This document shows, piece by piece, positions 53,433-64,000 of a stretch of 64,000 nucleotides of DNA. Every line of letters begins with the position of its first letter. The first letter of the stretch is position 1. The DNA comes from Ananas comosus (Eukaryota; Streptophyta; Magnoliopsida; Poales; Bromeliaceae). Made by a program: the position numbers and the translations under genes. The stretch covers positions 7,290,503 through 7,354,502 of the forward strand of contig NC_033623.1 in NCBI RefSeq assembly GCF_001540865.1, read 5' to 3'. Under the pieces are notes generated by a model. It did not search any database, was not told the DNA's origin, and saw only the letters and a list, made by a program, of their open reading frames with translations.

Positions 53433-53770
53433 GTATATTGGCCTAGTTCGATAATGCACTTTTGCAGGATTGAGACTCTAACTTGAAATTGATCGCCTAC
53501 AAACCTAATTGAGGGTAAAGCGAAGACGTTGGCGAAGTCGGTTCGGCAATCCGTCGAGCCTAGCTCTATATATAGTATAGATATTATATTGTAGATAGTA
53601 TAGTAGCCTAACTCTATATATAGGACTTTTAAATTCAAGATCAAGAATGTTAATCTTAATCTATATAGTTTAAAGTATTTTCTATCAGAATTTGAAGAAA
53701 TTTAGATTCTTCTATATAGTAGCCTAGCTCTATATATAGTATAGATAGTATAGTAGCCTAGTTTCTATAC
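53255..53770. repeat. 34-bp minisatellite with embedded LTR E fragment
   Basis: Units of TAGTAGCCTAGCTCTATA plus TATAGTATAGATAG at 53262-53360, 53565-53615 and 53715-53765. Between them lie (TC)n/(TA)n at 53371-53432 and, at about 53445-53560, a fragment alignable in reverse with LTR E at 63523-63640 (shared TTGGCGAAGTCGGTTCGGCA). Confidence 0.65.
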
Positions 53771-54051
53771 ACGCGTTATTCATTCATCCTTACATTACAT
53801 TGGGATGGTTTGTTTGTGTACTTGAACACACTTATTAGTGTTATAGCTTTTTATTTGTTGGATACACACCATTTATATCTTCATGTTGCAAAGGAGATGT
53901 TTTTTATTGGGTTTTGGTATGTTCTATACATTGGCCTGAGGCATGCAGCTAGAGTAAAACTTGACATGCAACTAAGTGTTCCTAATGGGAAGATACTGAT
54001 AAATCACATTATTGAATACAAAATTCGACAGATTGAGTAACTTGTATATAC

Positions 54052-55043
54052 CTGAGACTCTAACTGCTGATCCAGCTGATCACGATAAAACTCAATGTCA
54101 GTAGTCCTGACATTGTCCCGAAATGCTAATCTAGTATTCCAACTGTTTCATTTATATCATATTAGTTATGAAAAATTAGTATATAGAAAACTTAAAATGA
54201 AAAAATACTTACCGACACCCTAATGGCATGTCGACAAGCGCAGGCTGCGGGCCTACTACCTCAGGGCGGCCAATATGCAGGTGGTCCCATGCCCATATCT
54301 ATACAAAAAAAAACATTCTTGTTAGAAATGAAAACAAAAACCATGACTTAACTAGAAGTATTATAAGGGTCTTCTTGTTAGAAGTATTGTACCTGAACTA
54401 ATGTCCCAAAACAACAACACTCGACCTTTCCCCTGATGCAAGCATTTCCTAGGGTGCGATAAAGATGTGCTAGCGCGGCTGCACCCCATGCTAATGCACC
54501 ACAAAGGTCAAAATCCTCTAAATATGGCAACCATTTCAAATGCACCCTGTTCCCGTTTGGATTTGGAAACAAACTACATCCTATCTGAAATAGTATATAT
54601 GCTCTTGCCGTAGCTCTAACAATAACCGGAGGTGCGTCTAAGGGGATATCATGGAACTGCTGATATAACCAATCTATCTTGATCTCACCACCCCTAATAT
54701 CCTCCGGAACCCCGCAGAGCTCTGCCCACTGATAGGATCCCCCTCCAGTCACTGCGCCACCATCGACGGGGAGTCCCGTAATAACTCCAACATCCATCAA
54801 TGTAATACTCATCTCTCCATGTCGCAAATGGAAACTCTTTGTCTCCCGCCGCCACCTCTAGACTAATGCTCCCAATAATGACTGATCGAGCTGTAGGCGG
54901 CGCAATCGTGAAACGTAATAAAATCCTGCTCGTCGCAATAAGTCCAACACCGCAGGATGCTCGCACTGCCATCTGTTCAATTTGCGGCCATACTCCGTAA
55001 ATTGAACAGGAGAATATCCCTGCATGATTGTGAATGCCAGCAC
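54052..55043 (-). pseudogene. Plant mobile domain (aminotransferase-like) gene, three exons
   Basis: Exon 1, about 55043-54393: H-P-A-V-L-D-L-L-R-R-A-G-F-Y, then R-W-R-R-E-T-K-S-F-H-L-R-H-G-E-M-S-I-T-L with D-V-G-V-I-T-G-L-P, A-R-A-Y-I-L-F-Q-I-G, N-R-V-H-L-K-W-L-P and A-L-A-H-L-Y-R. Exon 2, 54298-54213: I-W-A-W-D-H-L-H-I-G-R-P. Exon 3, 54142-54052: W-N-T-R-L-A-F and F-Y-R-D-Q-L-D. These are the ordered motifs of the PMD (MAIN-like) family found in transposons and domesticated genes. Introns of 94 and 70 bp have GT...AG ends and phases agree. A TAG at about 54857, after L-L-G-A-L-V, breaks exon 1. Nothing suggests a second functional start. Confidence 0.82.
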
Positions 55044-55156
55044 GTAAATTAGTACATAAGTTAAAGAAGATCTACGTAAATTTGAAATGTTTTTAAAAAT
55101 TTACCTCCTCTCTGATCAAAGTAGATCTATGTCGTGGCTGCTCAGTCAGCACGGAT

Positions 55157-55256
55157 NNNNNNNNNNNNNNNNNNNNNNNNNNNNNNNNNNNNNNNNNNNN
55201 NNNNNNNNNNNNNNNNNNNNNNNNNNNNNNNNNNNNNNNNNNNNNNNNNNNNNNNN
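55157..55256. other. Assembly gap of 100 N
   Basis: Conventional 100-base gap of unknown size. PMD element sequence stops on the left; unrelated DNA begins on the right. Confidence 0.98.
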
Positions 55257-55339
55257 GGGCCCATTTGGCAGGCGCAGCCAAGCTGTGAGAGGCAGTGGCC
55301 CGGACCTACAGTAGGGCGAGAGTTTTGGTCAGGACGGTA

Positions 55340-58300
55340 TGTCACGCCCCGACACCCGTCTATTTGGTCGGATTCGGGCACGCCGAACAGACCGCCGAAT
55401 AGACAGAGTTCCCTGTACGTCTAGGCTCGCAATCAATACAATTTACGATGTTCCAACGCAGGAACAGAAATCAACATACAGATTGCATATGGAAAGGTAT
55501 CAAAACAAAAACATCCTATGTATTACATTCCACATTGATACATTTGTTACATCACAATTACACTTTTTTCCAACATACAACTGAGTTATTACAGATTTAT
55601 TACACATTTAATACATCTTGTTCTTTTCATTTTCTCTCTACCCTCTAGCTATGCCGACTCGGGTACCATCTATCTCTTGGCTTCTGGGTAGGACGCTATC
55701 TACGGAGCTACGCCCTTACCCGCGCCGCCGGCCGCTCACGTGAAAGAGTCAAACTCGTAAAACCCAAACAACGTGGGTGAGAACCACTCCATGGTTCCCG
55801 TGGTACGGCCACCTAAGGGAAAAGCTCGACCAAATAGGTTAAGGAGGCAATGCAACAAGTTTGTCCAATAACATATAACAGATATATATATTCGATAAAT
55901 AAACTAAGATGTCATGCTCGCAAAATGCAATATGCAATACCTGTAACTTTATGGCAAGTAGATTAATTTGATTCTACTTCATATTATTAACCATTCTTTA
56001 TTTTGGCCGTTCTTTACTTTATTATATTCTTTACCTAATTAGCTTTCTCTAGTCATTACTTGGTCACATTACGCTCATTGGCGATTCTTTCCTAAGGTTG
56101 CTCATACCTTAGCCATCTATGCCACCGACGACTCGGTCTTGAGTCAATTCTCTGCGGATAGTCCGCACACTGGCTGCTCAACAGCCCATCGCACTCGATG
56201 ACTCGGCCACCCGCGCGCGAAATCGTCGCACACGCTCGGCTCTGGCTCAAGTCACCCTGCGGCATGATCCACAAACTAGCTCAACCATCCGCGGCGAAAT
56301 CGTCGCACACGCTGACGACAATGGTTCTTTAGCCCGGGCGCGAAATCGTCGCACACACCACCCCACACCCTCTTGTTTCCACAATCTGGGATTCGGAAAT
56401 CCATTTCACATTACTCAAGGGTTGGCCTTAACCCATGGAATTGACCTATCTAGGTCCAACCTTTACTCAACCTAAGTTAAACTTTAGGTTCATTGCCTTC
56501 ATACTCTTACCTAGGTTTATTAATACTAGGAGGTCCATTATTCCTCGTCTACCTAGATGTCAGCTGACTCTAGGTTCTTATCTTTACGCTTCACACCTAT
56601 GTTCTCTAAATTAGGATTTAATGCCTTTCTCGTAACCTAATGTTTATTAACACTAGGTCATTATCACTCTTGTTCACCTAGGCACGACTCTAGGGTTCAA
56701 TGCACTCGATCTAAATTGTACTATATTCCTTTTACTTAGCAATTCTTACATTAAAACTATGATTCTTAGCATATACCACATGCTGCCATTTATTAATTCT
56801 ACATTCATGCTTGCATATCAATTTTTAGGATTCTACATTATTCATCGCCCTATCGCAATGGGCAACATGTCGTATCATATTTTCATTTATGCATTACTTA
56901 ACATTGCTTACATTATTAGACCATATTCTATTATTTACCACTATGACATTAGTTGCATCGTTGCAGCTCATATTAGCATTCAATCTTCACTGCCATCACA
57001 CATACTTATCAATAGCTCATTACATGCATCAATGATAGAACCTTAAACTTAGACATAACAGGCGACCTAGTCGCTTCGGTAAACAACCCACCTGATTATC
57101 GCGTTCCGATTGCTTGTCGACACGTTGCAATCGGCCGTCACCCGCGGTACCTCGTATCGGCACGGCCGCGATATCTCGAACTGCGCCTCAAACGTGTCTC
57201 CGCTTCGCAGCCAGCGCCGGAAATTATCAGGCTCGGTTATGGCCACGGTGCTCCAAATCCATTTCCAACGATTTTATACGACGTTCGGCCTCGGCCCTCC
57301 AGGCGGAAACGGAAATCCTAATACGTCACATTTCTTTATATAACTTCGCAAGGCTCGTCGGATTGCCGAACCGTCTTCGCCAACGCGCTTTCGTTACACC
57401 TACCAATAAGGTTTACGAGGTGCTAAAATAGGATCAAAACCTCATATTTTGAAAATTAGCATTTTGAAACCCTAGTGTTACAACTAGATAAAAAATCCAC
57501 AAATTCTTCATGAATCAAGCATCATTTATCTCGATAGCATGCTAAGGATTCCTCTAATCTATTTATTAAGTATTTTTTAAACCAACCGTTGCGAGGACTC
57601 TACCAATTAAAGGGGTAGCAAAAGCTTAACCTCAAAATGAGCTCCAAACCATGGGAAGATGAAGAAGATGAAGCCGATTCACCATCCAAGCTTCAATCCC
57701 ACCAAAGCCACCAATTTTGCGGAGAGATTTAGGAGGAGAGAAAGGGAAGTTTCTCTTTCCCTTTAACATGCGTGTGTGTGTGTGTTGTGTGTGTGGTGTC
57801 GTGTGTGTCGTGTGTGTGTGTGTTGCATTCGGGCTGAGGAAGAAGAAAGGACAAAATCCCCTTTTTTAGCAAACTTAGTCCCTCAACTATGCACTATTCA
57901 CTACGGGCAGCTTGAAATCTGATATCTTTCGCTGGGAACTCCCTGAATGTCCGGTTTGAGCTCAAACTCTGACAGTTCATTGTTCGTTTTACGTACTGAG
58001 CAAGAATATATTTAATTTTTCAGTTCGACCCCCATTGGTCACCGAAAAACTGTACTCGAAGCTTAATCTGTTATCAGGATAGCTGTCGGATTTATTTCTC
58101 ACTCTACGAGGTCAGAAAAAATATGAAACTTTAAAATCTTAGAGTCCTCAACATAAAATATTCTGATTTATCCGCAAGTTTTATAATTTTCGACACTGTG
58201 CCATTTTCTTGCTAATTTATCTAGTCTCGTTTCCAAAGAAAATTCTAGACTTCTATTCTTTATATCCGATTTCCAGCACAAGTCACTTCCGACTTATGTT

Positions 58301-58387
58301 TTTACTCCTCTACATCACAATAAGAAAAGTATCTCACCCTATTTTATATTACTTTTATTTTTATACCAAAAATCTGGTATGTTACCA
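55340..58387 (-). mobile_element. Solo LTR E with exact TSD CGGTA
   Basis: 3048 bp, plus-strand ends TGTCACGCCCCGAC (55340) and GGTATGTTACCA (58387), with CGGTA at 55335-55339 and 58388-58392. No PBS or coding region. The acceptor-like AG seen in the other copies is altered near 55755 (TTTTACGAG). It has a repeat with GCGAAATCGTCGCACAC (56210-56360), AACCTAGG-type repeats and a (GT)n run in the 57770-57825 region. No CCGG palindrome array is visible. Confidence 0.9.
57770..57825. repeat. (GT)n microsatellite
   Basis: TGTGTG runs with GTC interruptions inside the solo LTR E. Confidence 0.85.
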
Positions 58388-59700
58388 CGGTAAGTCGCGA
58401 GCATAGACCCGAGTTTACAAATGGAAATGCCACGTGTTGGATCGTGAAATCGCTGATGCACTGAGAGTGCGGTTGTGACGCCAACCGGCGAGGACTTGGC
58501 TAGGTTTGGGTTCCTTGGTTGCTCCCAATTGGAGCAGTATGGTGAATCTCAAATGAGAACTGTGTCTCGTGATAATTGGGTCTACGCTTTGCGAGCGATG
58601 GAGACGTTGAGCTAAGGTGATAAAGCCTACGCAAATCGTCGATACTGATTTGCGAAGCAACAATCTGTGTAATTGAGCAAGTAGTTTACCCGCGTGCATT
58701 GGAAGTGAGTATTTCGAACATGTCCTAAGTAAAGGATAGTAGTAAAGGACCGTGAGAGCGGAAGGCTCGGTCCTGTTGGATTATTTATAGTTCAGAATTG
58801 CTAAAATAAGCCATCCGATGACGAGCTGAGATTGGAAACGCGAACAAAGTGATCGTAGAGAACTGATTTGGGGAGGAATCAAGGCTCCACAGTCCACAAG
58901 TGGTCCAGGCACGGGTCGTCCCCAACTACCCGCCAATGTCGTCGTCCTACACGACATGCTCTACAGAGCTACACGTACCACTCTCGGCCCCTAAGCACCT
59001 AGTGCAAGCCACCAGCCCTACGAGTGACCCCTGGCATGCTTCACACTTAGCAATGCTGAAGTGCTACTGCCAACACACTCACGGCTGAATCAAATCCGTA
59101 CTCTACGACCACCTATACTCGAGCGCTCTACGCGACTCTATCGCGTGCTATACTAAATCTAGCATTAGGCAACTCTTGCCTATGCACACCGACTACACAA
59201 GCACGACCCACTTACCTCAATCAGAGGTACTACTAGGTCCACGTGCACGCACCTGACCAGCAACCGATCACTTCATCAACAGTGATTCTACTTTCGCTAT
59301 TCGATCTATCGGAACAATATGTAAAACGCTCGGTCTCACAAGAGTTCCACGAACATCGCGACTAGACTCTCGCAATCGGCAATTCGCATTAGTGTTGAGA
59401 GTTGGTCAACCATTACCACTGTTACTACGAGTTCCACTCTTTATTCACAAGCTATCACCAGCGATTTGCTAGTGCCTTTAGACTCTCTACCTGCTTCAAC
59501 AGGTATTACGTTCCCACACACAAGCATAACTGGGATATTTACCCATCTACTTAGTCTCTGTGATACTACCGCACAATTAGCAGTAACGACTACATAATCA
59601 ATGCATGCAATGCACTAAATTTACATAATGCAGAAGACATGCTTGCTGTAATTAACTCATACCTGCCACATTACTACCAGTCGCAGCAGGTTCCACCACA
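58388..59700. other. Degenerate repeat DNA, no gene recognised
   Basis: Lies between the solo LTR E and the gypsy gag. Frames are short and show no conserved motif. The right part may be decayed internal sequence of the gypsy, since gag runs into it on the minus strand after the zinc-knuckle region. Confidence 0.4.
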
Positions 59701-59708
59701 TGAGTCGC

Positions 59709-60977
59709 CTATCCACGGCCACTTGCTGCCTGTCGCGAACCCCTCGATTGCCTTATCCTCTGTCGCTCTCCAAACCGTGCCGCAAGTGACACAACTGCAA
59801 GCTGTCCCGGAGAGGAAAATGCCGTCGCCAGCGTCAAGGCTTGGCTAGCACCCTGTGGACACTCGTCCCGCGCATGACCTGGCTGTCCACACCTGAAGCA
59901 CTTGCCCTCTCGCTGCTCACACTGCTGTGGGTAGTGAGGACCCCCACAAATAACACAACATGCTGAGGACCGACTGCGATACGTCCCCGGAGCTCGGGAT
60001 CGCGAGTGCGAACTCACTGAGGTCTGTTGAGAACTTGACTGACCATCATACCCACTTGCTGGCCGTTCTTTTCCTTTTTCCTTGTAATAGGATTCGCACT
60101 CCTCCAGCACAGATGCATTGCCTTGTTCTATCCATAGGGCCCGATCCACGACTTCAGCAAAAGTCTGCAACTTAAGATTATGCACTGCTTCAAAAATATC
60201 AGGCCGAAGTCCTCGTACAAAATAATCAACTCGATCCTTGTCATCCTATACCACACTTGGAACACAGTTCACGATACGAGAGAATTCCCGCTCGTATTCC
60301 CTCACAAGGCGGTCTCCTTGCCGCAATTTTTGAAACCTGTCCCGAAGCTTTCTCTTTTCACTATCGGGGAAATAAACTGAAAGTATCAACTCCCGAAATT
60401 CTTGCCAAGTCATCGGAGGGAGACTAGGCGATCGGTTCCGTTTAACGCCTTTCCACCATTCCTTCGCCGACAATTGTAGACAATGCACGGCTAGGTGTAT
60501 CTTGTCCCGTTCCACCGTATACAAATCCTCGAAGATAGTCTCTATGGAGTCAATCCACAACTCCACAGTCCATGGATCTATGTCCTCTCCATCGAAAGTA
60601 GGAGGATCAAACTTCTTGAAGGTCATAAGAGCCGCCAAAGCACGCTCCCTTTCCACTTCCATCTCTGAACTAACAACAGTCGGATTGCTCGACCCCGACT
60701 AAAATGCCTCCGCCGCGACTCCTGGCCGTACACGACGAGCCGAAACTGGTGCGGTCACTAGCTGATCCACCGTGTCCTGGAGTCTCTTAATCCGCTCATC
60801 TTGGCGCAGAGCAGCGTCCTACTGACGCTGCACAACATCCGCTTGTTGCCTCACCACTCCCACGAGTGTGGCCAACTGTACACGAAGCTCTGAGTCTCCG
60901 CTTGCGTCGGTTTGCTCAGGGACACCACTTGTCCCCGCCCGCGCCGATCTGGACGAAGATTGCCTACGCGGTGCCAT
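59709..60977 (-). pseudogene. Ty3/gypsy Gag (family E, Tekay-like)
   Basis: ATG at 60975-60977 (M-A-P-R-R) lies six bases after a strong acceptor TTGTCTTATTTCAG (AG 60984-60985). Parts: N-terminal Arg/Ser stretch and Q-rich coiled segment; capsid (Retrotrans_gag) with F-D-P-P-T-F-D-G-E-D, A-K-E-W-W-K-G-V-K and F-P-D-S-E-K-R-K-L-R-D-R-F; C-terminal knuckle CFRCGQPGHARDEC near 59865-59910. Broken by TAG near 60819-60821, TAG after A-E-A-F (near 60698) and TAG near 60246. The frame ends at 59709 without protease, so pol is missing. Gag would form particles and bind RNA. Confidence 0.9.
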
Positions 60978-60983
60978 CGCTTC

Positions 60984-60998
60984 CTGAAATAAGACAAC
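60984..60998 (-). other. Splice acceptor before gag
   Basis: Minus-strand TTGTCTTATTTCAG/GAAGCGATGG: pyrimidine tract and AG just upstream of the gag ATG. A homologous TTTCAG precedes the gag stub at 5333. Suggests a leader intron in these gypsy elements. Confidence 0.4.
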
Positions 60999-61323
60999 TT
61001 GATTAGTTCTCAACCAACTTGGGTCGAACACGAGCCCACTAACACCGGCTCAAAAGCCAATCAGGCGAAAGTAACGCAAGGGCGTCTATTCTCAACACTA
61101 GGTTTCATGTTGTCGTACGCCCAACATGAACACACTTGGTTGAGAATAAACCACACCTCGAGTCTACCTCTAATATCTGTCTTAGAGGTTTACGACACGA
61201 CCAAATCCATAATCCTTTCGCGACACATCATAAGTCCTCGTCTCTCACGAGCCTTATCCTCCTATGGTTTACTATCCTAGGGTCTCCTAGGTCATCTAAA
61301 CCATTTTCTCATTACTCTTTTTA

Positions 61324-61336
61324 TGCTCTGATACCA
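61324..61336 (-). other. Primer-binding site, family E gypsy
   Basis: TGGTATCAGAGCA on the minus strand, seven bases from the LTR boundary at 61344. Links the gag at 59709-60977 to this LTR. Confidence 0.92.
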
Positions 61337-62639
61337 CTTAATCTGTCACGCCCCGAGCTCCGCCAATTTGGTCGGATTCGGCCACATCGACAGACCGCCG
61401 AACGGACAGAGCTTTCCCTGTACGTTCTAGGCATCACAATCTAAACAATGCAACAGAAGAGGTCCCAACCAGGAACAGTACCAAGTATGTAGATTGCATA
61501 AGTATCAAAAACATAAAAGGCTAACTATGCAATTAATAGCATTCATCTCACAATTTTACATTTAGAAAATTTCATAAGTCTTTAAATTATTACATAAGCC
61601 TTTATACAGTTTACAACTTACACAATTTATTACAAATTTGATACAAGTTTGTTTCTTTCATTCTGAACTCCGAGCTAGACTGCTTCAGGGTACTGCTATC
61701 TCTGGTCTCGGGGGTAGGGCGCTATCTACAAAGCTACGCCCTGTCCTTGCGCCGCTGCGCCGCTCACGTGCAAACCTGTACCCCCAAAAACCACACGGGG
61801 GTGAGAACTATATAAATATAGTTCCCAGTGGGTACGGCCACCCAAGGGAAGAGCTCGACCCACCAGGTCCAAAGGAGGCAACTGCAGGTTAGTAAACTGA
61901 ACAGATAGATAGATATTCGATGATACAATTAATAAAACCATACCTTGCCTCGCGATATGCAATATGTAAATCATGCAACTACGTAACAAGTAAATCTATT
62001 GATCCTATTTTATATCTTTAACCATTCTTTACTTGTAGCCGTTCTTTATTAGCTATTTACGTTCATTAGTTATTCTTTATTCTTATTCTTTATTCTTTAT
62101 CATATTGTGCTCACTAGCGATTCTTTCCTAAGGTTACTTTACCTTAGTAATCTAGCCACCCGACTCGGTCTTGAGTCAATCAATCGCGGATAGTCCGCGC
62201 ACTATCTAGCTCGAGGTGAAGGAACTCTCACATGCACCTCAGCTGGCAACAGCTCACCGTACTCCTGTCCTAGCCGTCTGGTGGCAAACAATCGCACCTC
62301 ACCCAACAACGGCCTAGGTAAATGACTTAGCCACCCGGCGGCGAAATCGTCGCACAACGCCACGACAGTGGTTCAGTCAACAGGCGGTAGGATCCACAAA
62401 CTGGCTAACCATCCGGCGGCAAAATCATCGCACACGCCACAACAATGGTTCTTTAGCCCTTGGGCGGCGAAATCGTCGCACACACCCGACACCCCTTTGG
62501 GTGTATCAACAAGCTTTGAGATTCCGGAATCTATTTCACATTACTCGAGGGTTAGTCTTAACCCTATGGAATCGACCTATCTAGGTCCAAGTCTTTACTC
62601 GACCTAATTTAACACTTTAGGTTCGATTCTTTTATATTC

Positions 62640-62930
62640 TTAGCCTAGGTTTATTATCCCTAGGACCATCATTCTTTCCAACCTAGGTTCACTTGACTCT
62701 AGGTTAAACACTTTTCATTTCACTACCTATATTCTTTACATTAGGTTTAACATCATTCTTATTTAACCTATGTTTAATAACACTAGGTTCATTTCATATT
62801 CAACCTATGTTTAATAACATTAGGTTCATTTCATATTCAACCTATGTTTAATAACATTAGGTTCATGCCACTCGATCTATACAATGTCCAACCTAGGTTC
62901 AATAACTTAGGTTCATGCCACTCGATATAT
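62640..62930 (-). repeat. LTR E tandem repeat
   Basis: Four to six copies of a roughly 40-bp unit with CAACCTATGTTTAATAACAT, the reverse complement of the block at 34760-34975. Confidence 0.7.
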
Positions 62931-63659
62931 ATATGTCTTCCTAGATATTCTTTTCTAGGTTCACAGTTTACATATTCATATATTCTCATTTATCTTGTTA
63001 CCATCGAGGTTTCTAATCAACTAGAAGTGTCGATATTCATACAACCTGAACTATAGTACATTCATTTTCATATATGTTTAGACGTAGGCATCAAACATTC
63101 ACTTTCATAAGCATTTAACACTAACTTTCTTTAACACTAACTTTCACGTATCAACAATTATATATGCTTTAGCATTTATGTTCGCATTTCGACAATTATA
63201 TTCATATGCATCTAGCATTCATGTTCATATAATAATCATTATAAATCATCTAGCATCAACCATCTTATGTCAACAATCATATATGCCTACTCATATGCGT
63301 CTAGCATTTATGTTCGCATTTCGACAATCATATTCATATATGCGTCAATGAAACCATATTTTTCTTTGGCATGGAAGTGACCTAATCACTTCGGTAAACA
63401 CAACCCACCTTTATTTGATACCTGGATGCGAGAAATCCGCTTCTCGCACTTTCCCGAGAACCGCGACCCGCGCTCGTGCCAATTATAGCCGAAATTGTCC
63501 TTTTGGTGCTATCTTTGCGTAGGCTCGACGGATTGCCGAACCGACTTCGCCAACGAGTTTCTTTTACCCTTAATTAGGTTTGTACGCAGTCAATTTCACG
63601 GTAGGACCTTTATCCTGTAAAAGTGCACTGTCGGGGTCAAAATCAAACTATCGAGCAAT

Positions 63660-63782
63660 TCAACTTTTATTTCATTCCATCTCTCTTTCTTTTCTTTCTT
63701 TTCTTTCTTTCTTTCTTTCTTCTCTTTCTTTTCTTTCCTTCTTTCTTTCTTTCTTTCTTTCCTTTCTTTTCTTTCTTTTCTT
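63660..63782. repeat. (TTTC)n microsatellite
   Basis: Imperfect TTTC repeats of about 120 bp inside LTR E; the reverse strand is GA-rich, like the leaders of the other LTRs. Confidence 0.9.
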
Positions 63783-64000
63783 GCTGCCCCTGCAGCTCAG
63801 CTTGCAGCAGCAGCTGATTGCTGCTGCTGCTGCTGTTGCTCAGCTGGCAGCAGCAGCCGAGTGCTGCTGCTGCTGCTGCTCAGCCTGCAGCAGCAGCCAA
63901 GTGCTGCTGCTGCTGCTGCTACTTCTCAGCCTTGAGCAGCAGCAGGTGCTGCTACTCATGCTACTGCTGATGCTGCTCCTCTACTACTGCTGCTGCTGCT
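63783..64000. repeat. CAG/CTG hairpin minisatellite
   Basis: Alternating CAGCAGCAG and CTGCTGCTG runs in units of about 55-60 bp (GCAGCAGCAG...TGCTGCTGCTGCTG...CTCAG), so each unit can fold into a hairpin. It continues to the window edge. Confidence 0.85.

Larger units (their letters stand above)
51140..55156 (-). mobile_element. Plant-mobile-domain transposable element (incomplete)
   Basis: Left end has TTTTTTTGCAAATAGCCCCC and two TTTGCAAAAATAGCCC-type repeats (51160-51240), then palindromes (51305-51690), then a minus-strand gene with a GRG-rich C-terminus (51945), unassigned exon-like frames and plant-mobile-domain exons (54052-55030). PMD genes are often carried by Mutator-like and other plant transposons. 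The right end is lost in the 100-N gap. Superfamily not proven. Confidence 0.5.
61344..64000 (-). mobile_element. 5' LTR E of the family E gypsy, off right edge
   Basis: Begins TGTCACGCCCCGAGC and runs beyond the window, at least 2657 bp. It has the hairpin GAACTATATAAATATAGTTC with CTCACCCC and an acceptor GGGGGTACAG/GTTT (near 61770). Tandem CCTATGTTTAATAACATTAGG repeats lie at 62760-62870. A (TTTC)n tract and a CAG/CTG block lie at the right end. It establishes that LTR E belongs to a Ty3/gypsy element. Confidence 0.88.

Noticed and set aside
53810..54040. Plus-strand frame of 76 codons
   Set aside because: Lies in a probable intron opposite the PMD gene, has no recognised motif and no neighbouring support.
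55087..55381. Open frames running through the 100-N gap
   Set aside because: They exist only because N codons contain no stop.

Overview
This is plant nuclear DNA, probably from a monocot. It is a dense nest of transposable elements with no intact host gene. The evidence is long-LTR Ty3/gypsy elements with Tekay/Del-type Pol and Gag, Sirevirus-type Copia elements, a TRIM element, a gene-capturing Mutator-like element carrying Exo70 and LEA_2-like fragments, a plant-mobile-domain gene with spliceosomal introns, MITEs and long AT/GA microsatellites. The gypsy gag resembles pineapple (Ananas) sequences as I remember them; that is recall, not proof. Six isolated single Ns and one 100-N gap show a draft assembly.

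Family names used here, all read in element sense. LTR A: about 2.5 kb, starts TGTGACGCACTGG, ends CCGGGGCGTGACA. LTR B and LTR D: relatives with the same type of end. LTR E: about 3 kb, starts TGTARCATACCGAA, ends GGGGCGTGACA. G1: starts TGTGAGATCCC. S: Sirevirus-like Copia LTR, about 1.2 kb, ends TTAACA.

Layout. 1-2943: 5' end of a minus-strand Sirevirus whose LTR holds a second, solo S LTR. 2944-9724: pieces of LTR A and B, with a gag stub. 9725-13368: decayed Tekay-like gypsy (gag knuckle, PR, RT, RNase H, IN) with part of its 5' LTR. 13369-17523: a second Sirevirus, cut in integrase. 17524-24517: LTR A, D and E pieces around a degenerate internal region. 24518-29301: a complete LTR A followed by A and B fragments. 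30782-39694: a solo LTR E (TSD TCATC) containing a solo LTR A (TSD TACAA) and a TRIM, which itself contains a deleted gypsy (TSD CAATC). 40143-42061: microsatellites with a foldback MITE. 42062-44895: a palindrome-bearing element hosting a 1.9-kb MULE (9-bp TSD). 45188-46099 and 50932-51139: remnants around a full-length Copia at 46100-50926. 51140-55156: plant-mobile-domain element. 55340-58387: solo LTR E (TSD CGGTA). 58388-64000: gypsy gag and the 5' LTR of a family E element.

The main observation concerns LTR promoters. Unrelated Copia and gypsy LTRs carry arrays of palindromes centred on CCGG (GTACCGGTAC, GAGACCGGTCTC or GGTCCGGACC) about 55-85 bp upstream of the TATA box. One such module of about 230 bp is alignable between a Copia LTR and a gypsy LTR. 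The gypsy LTRs also share a hairpin followed by CTCAC, a pyrimidine tract and AG, and some carry a matching GT donor, which looks like an intron inside the LTR.
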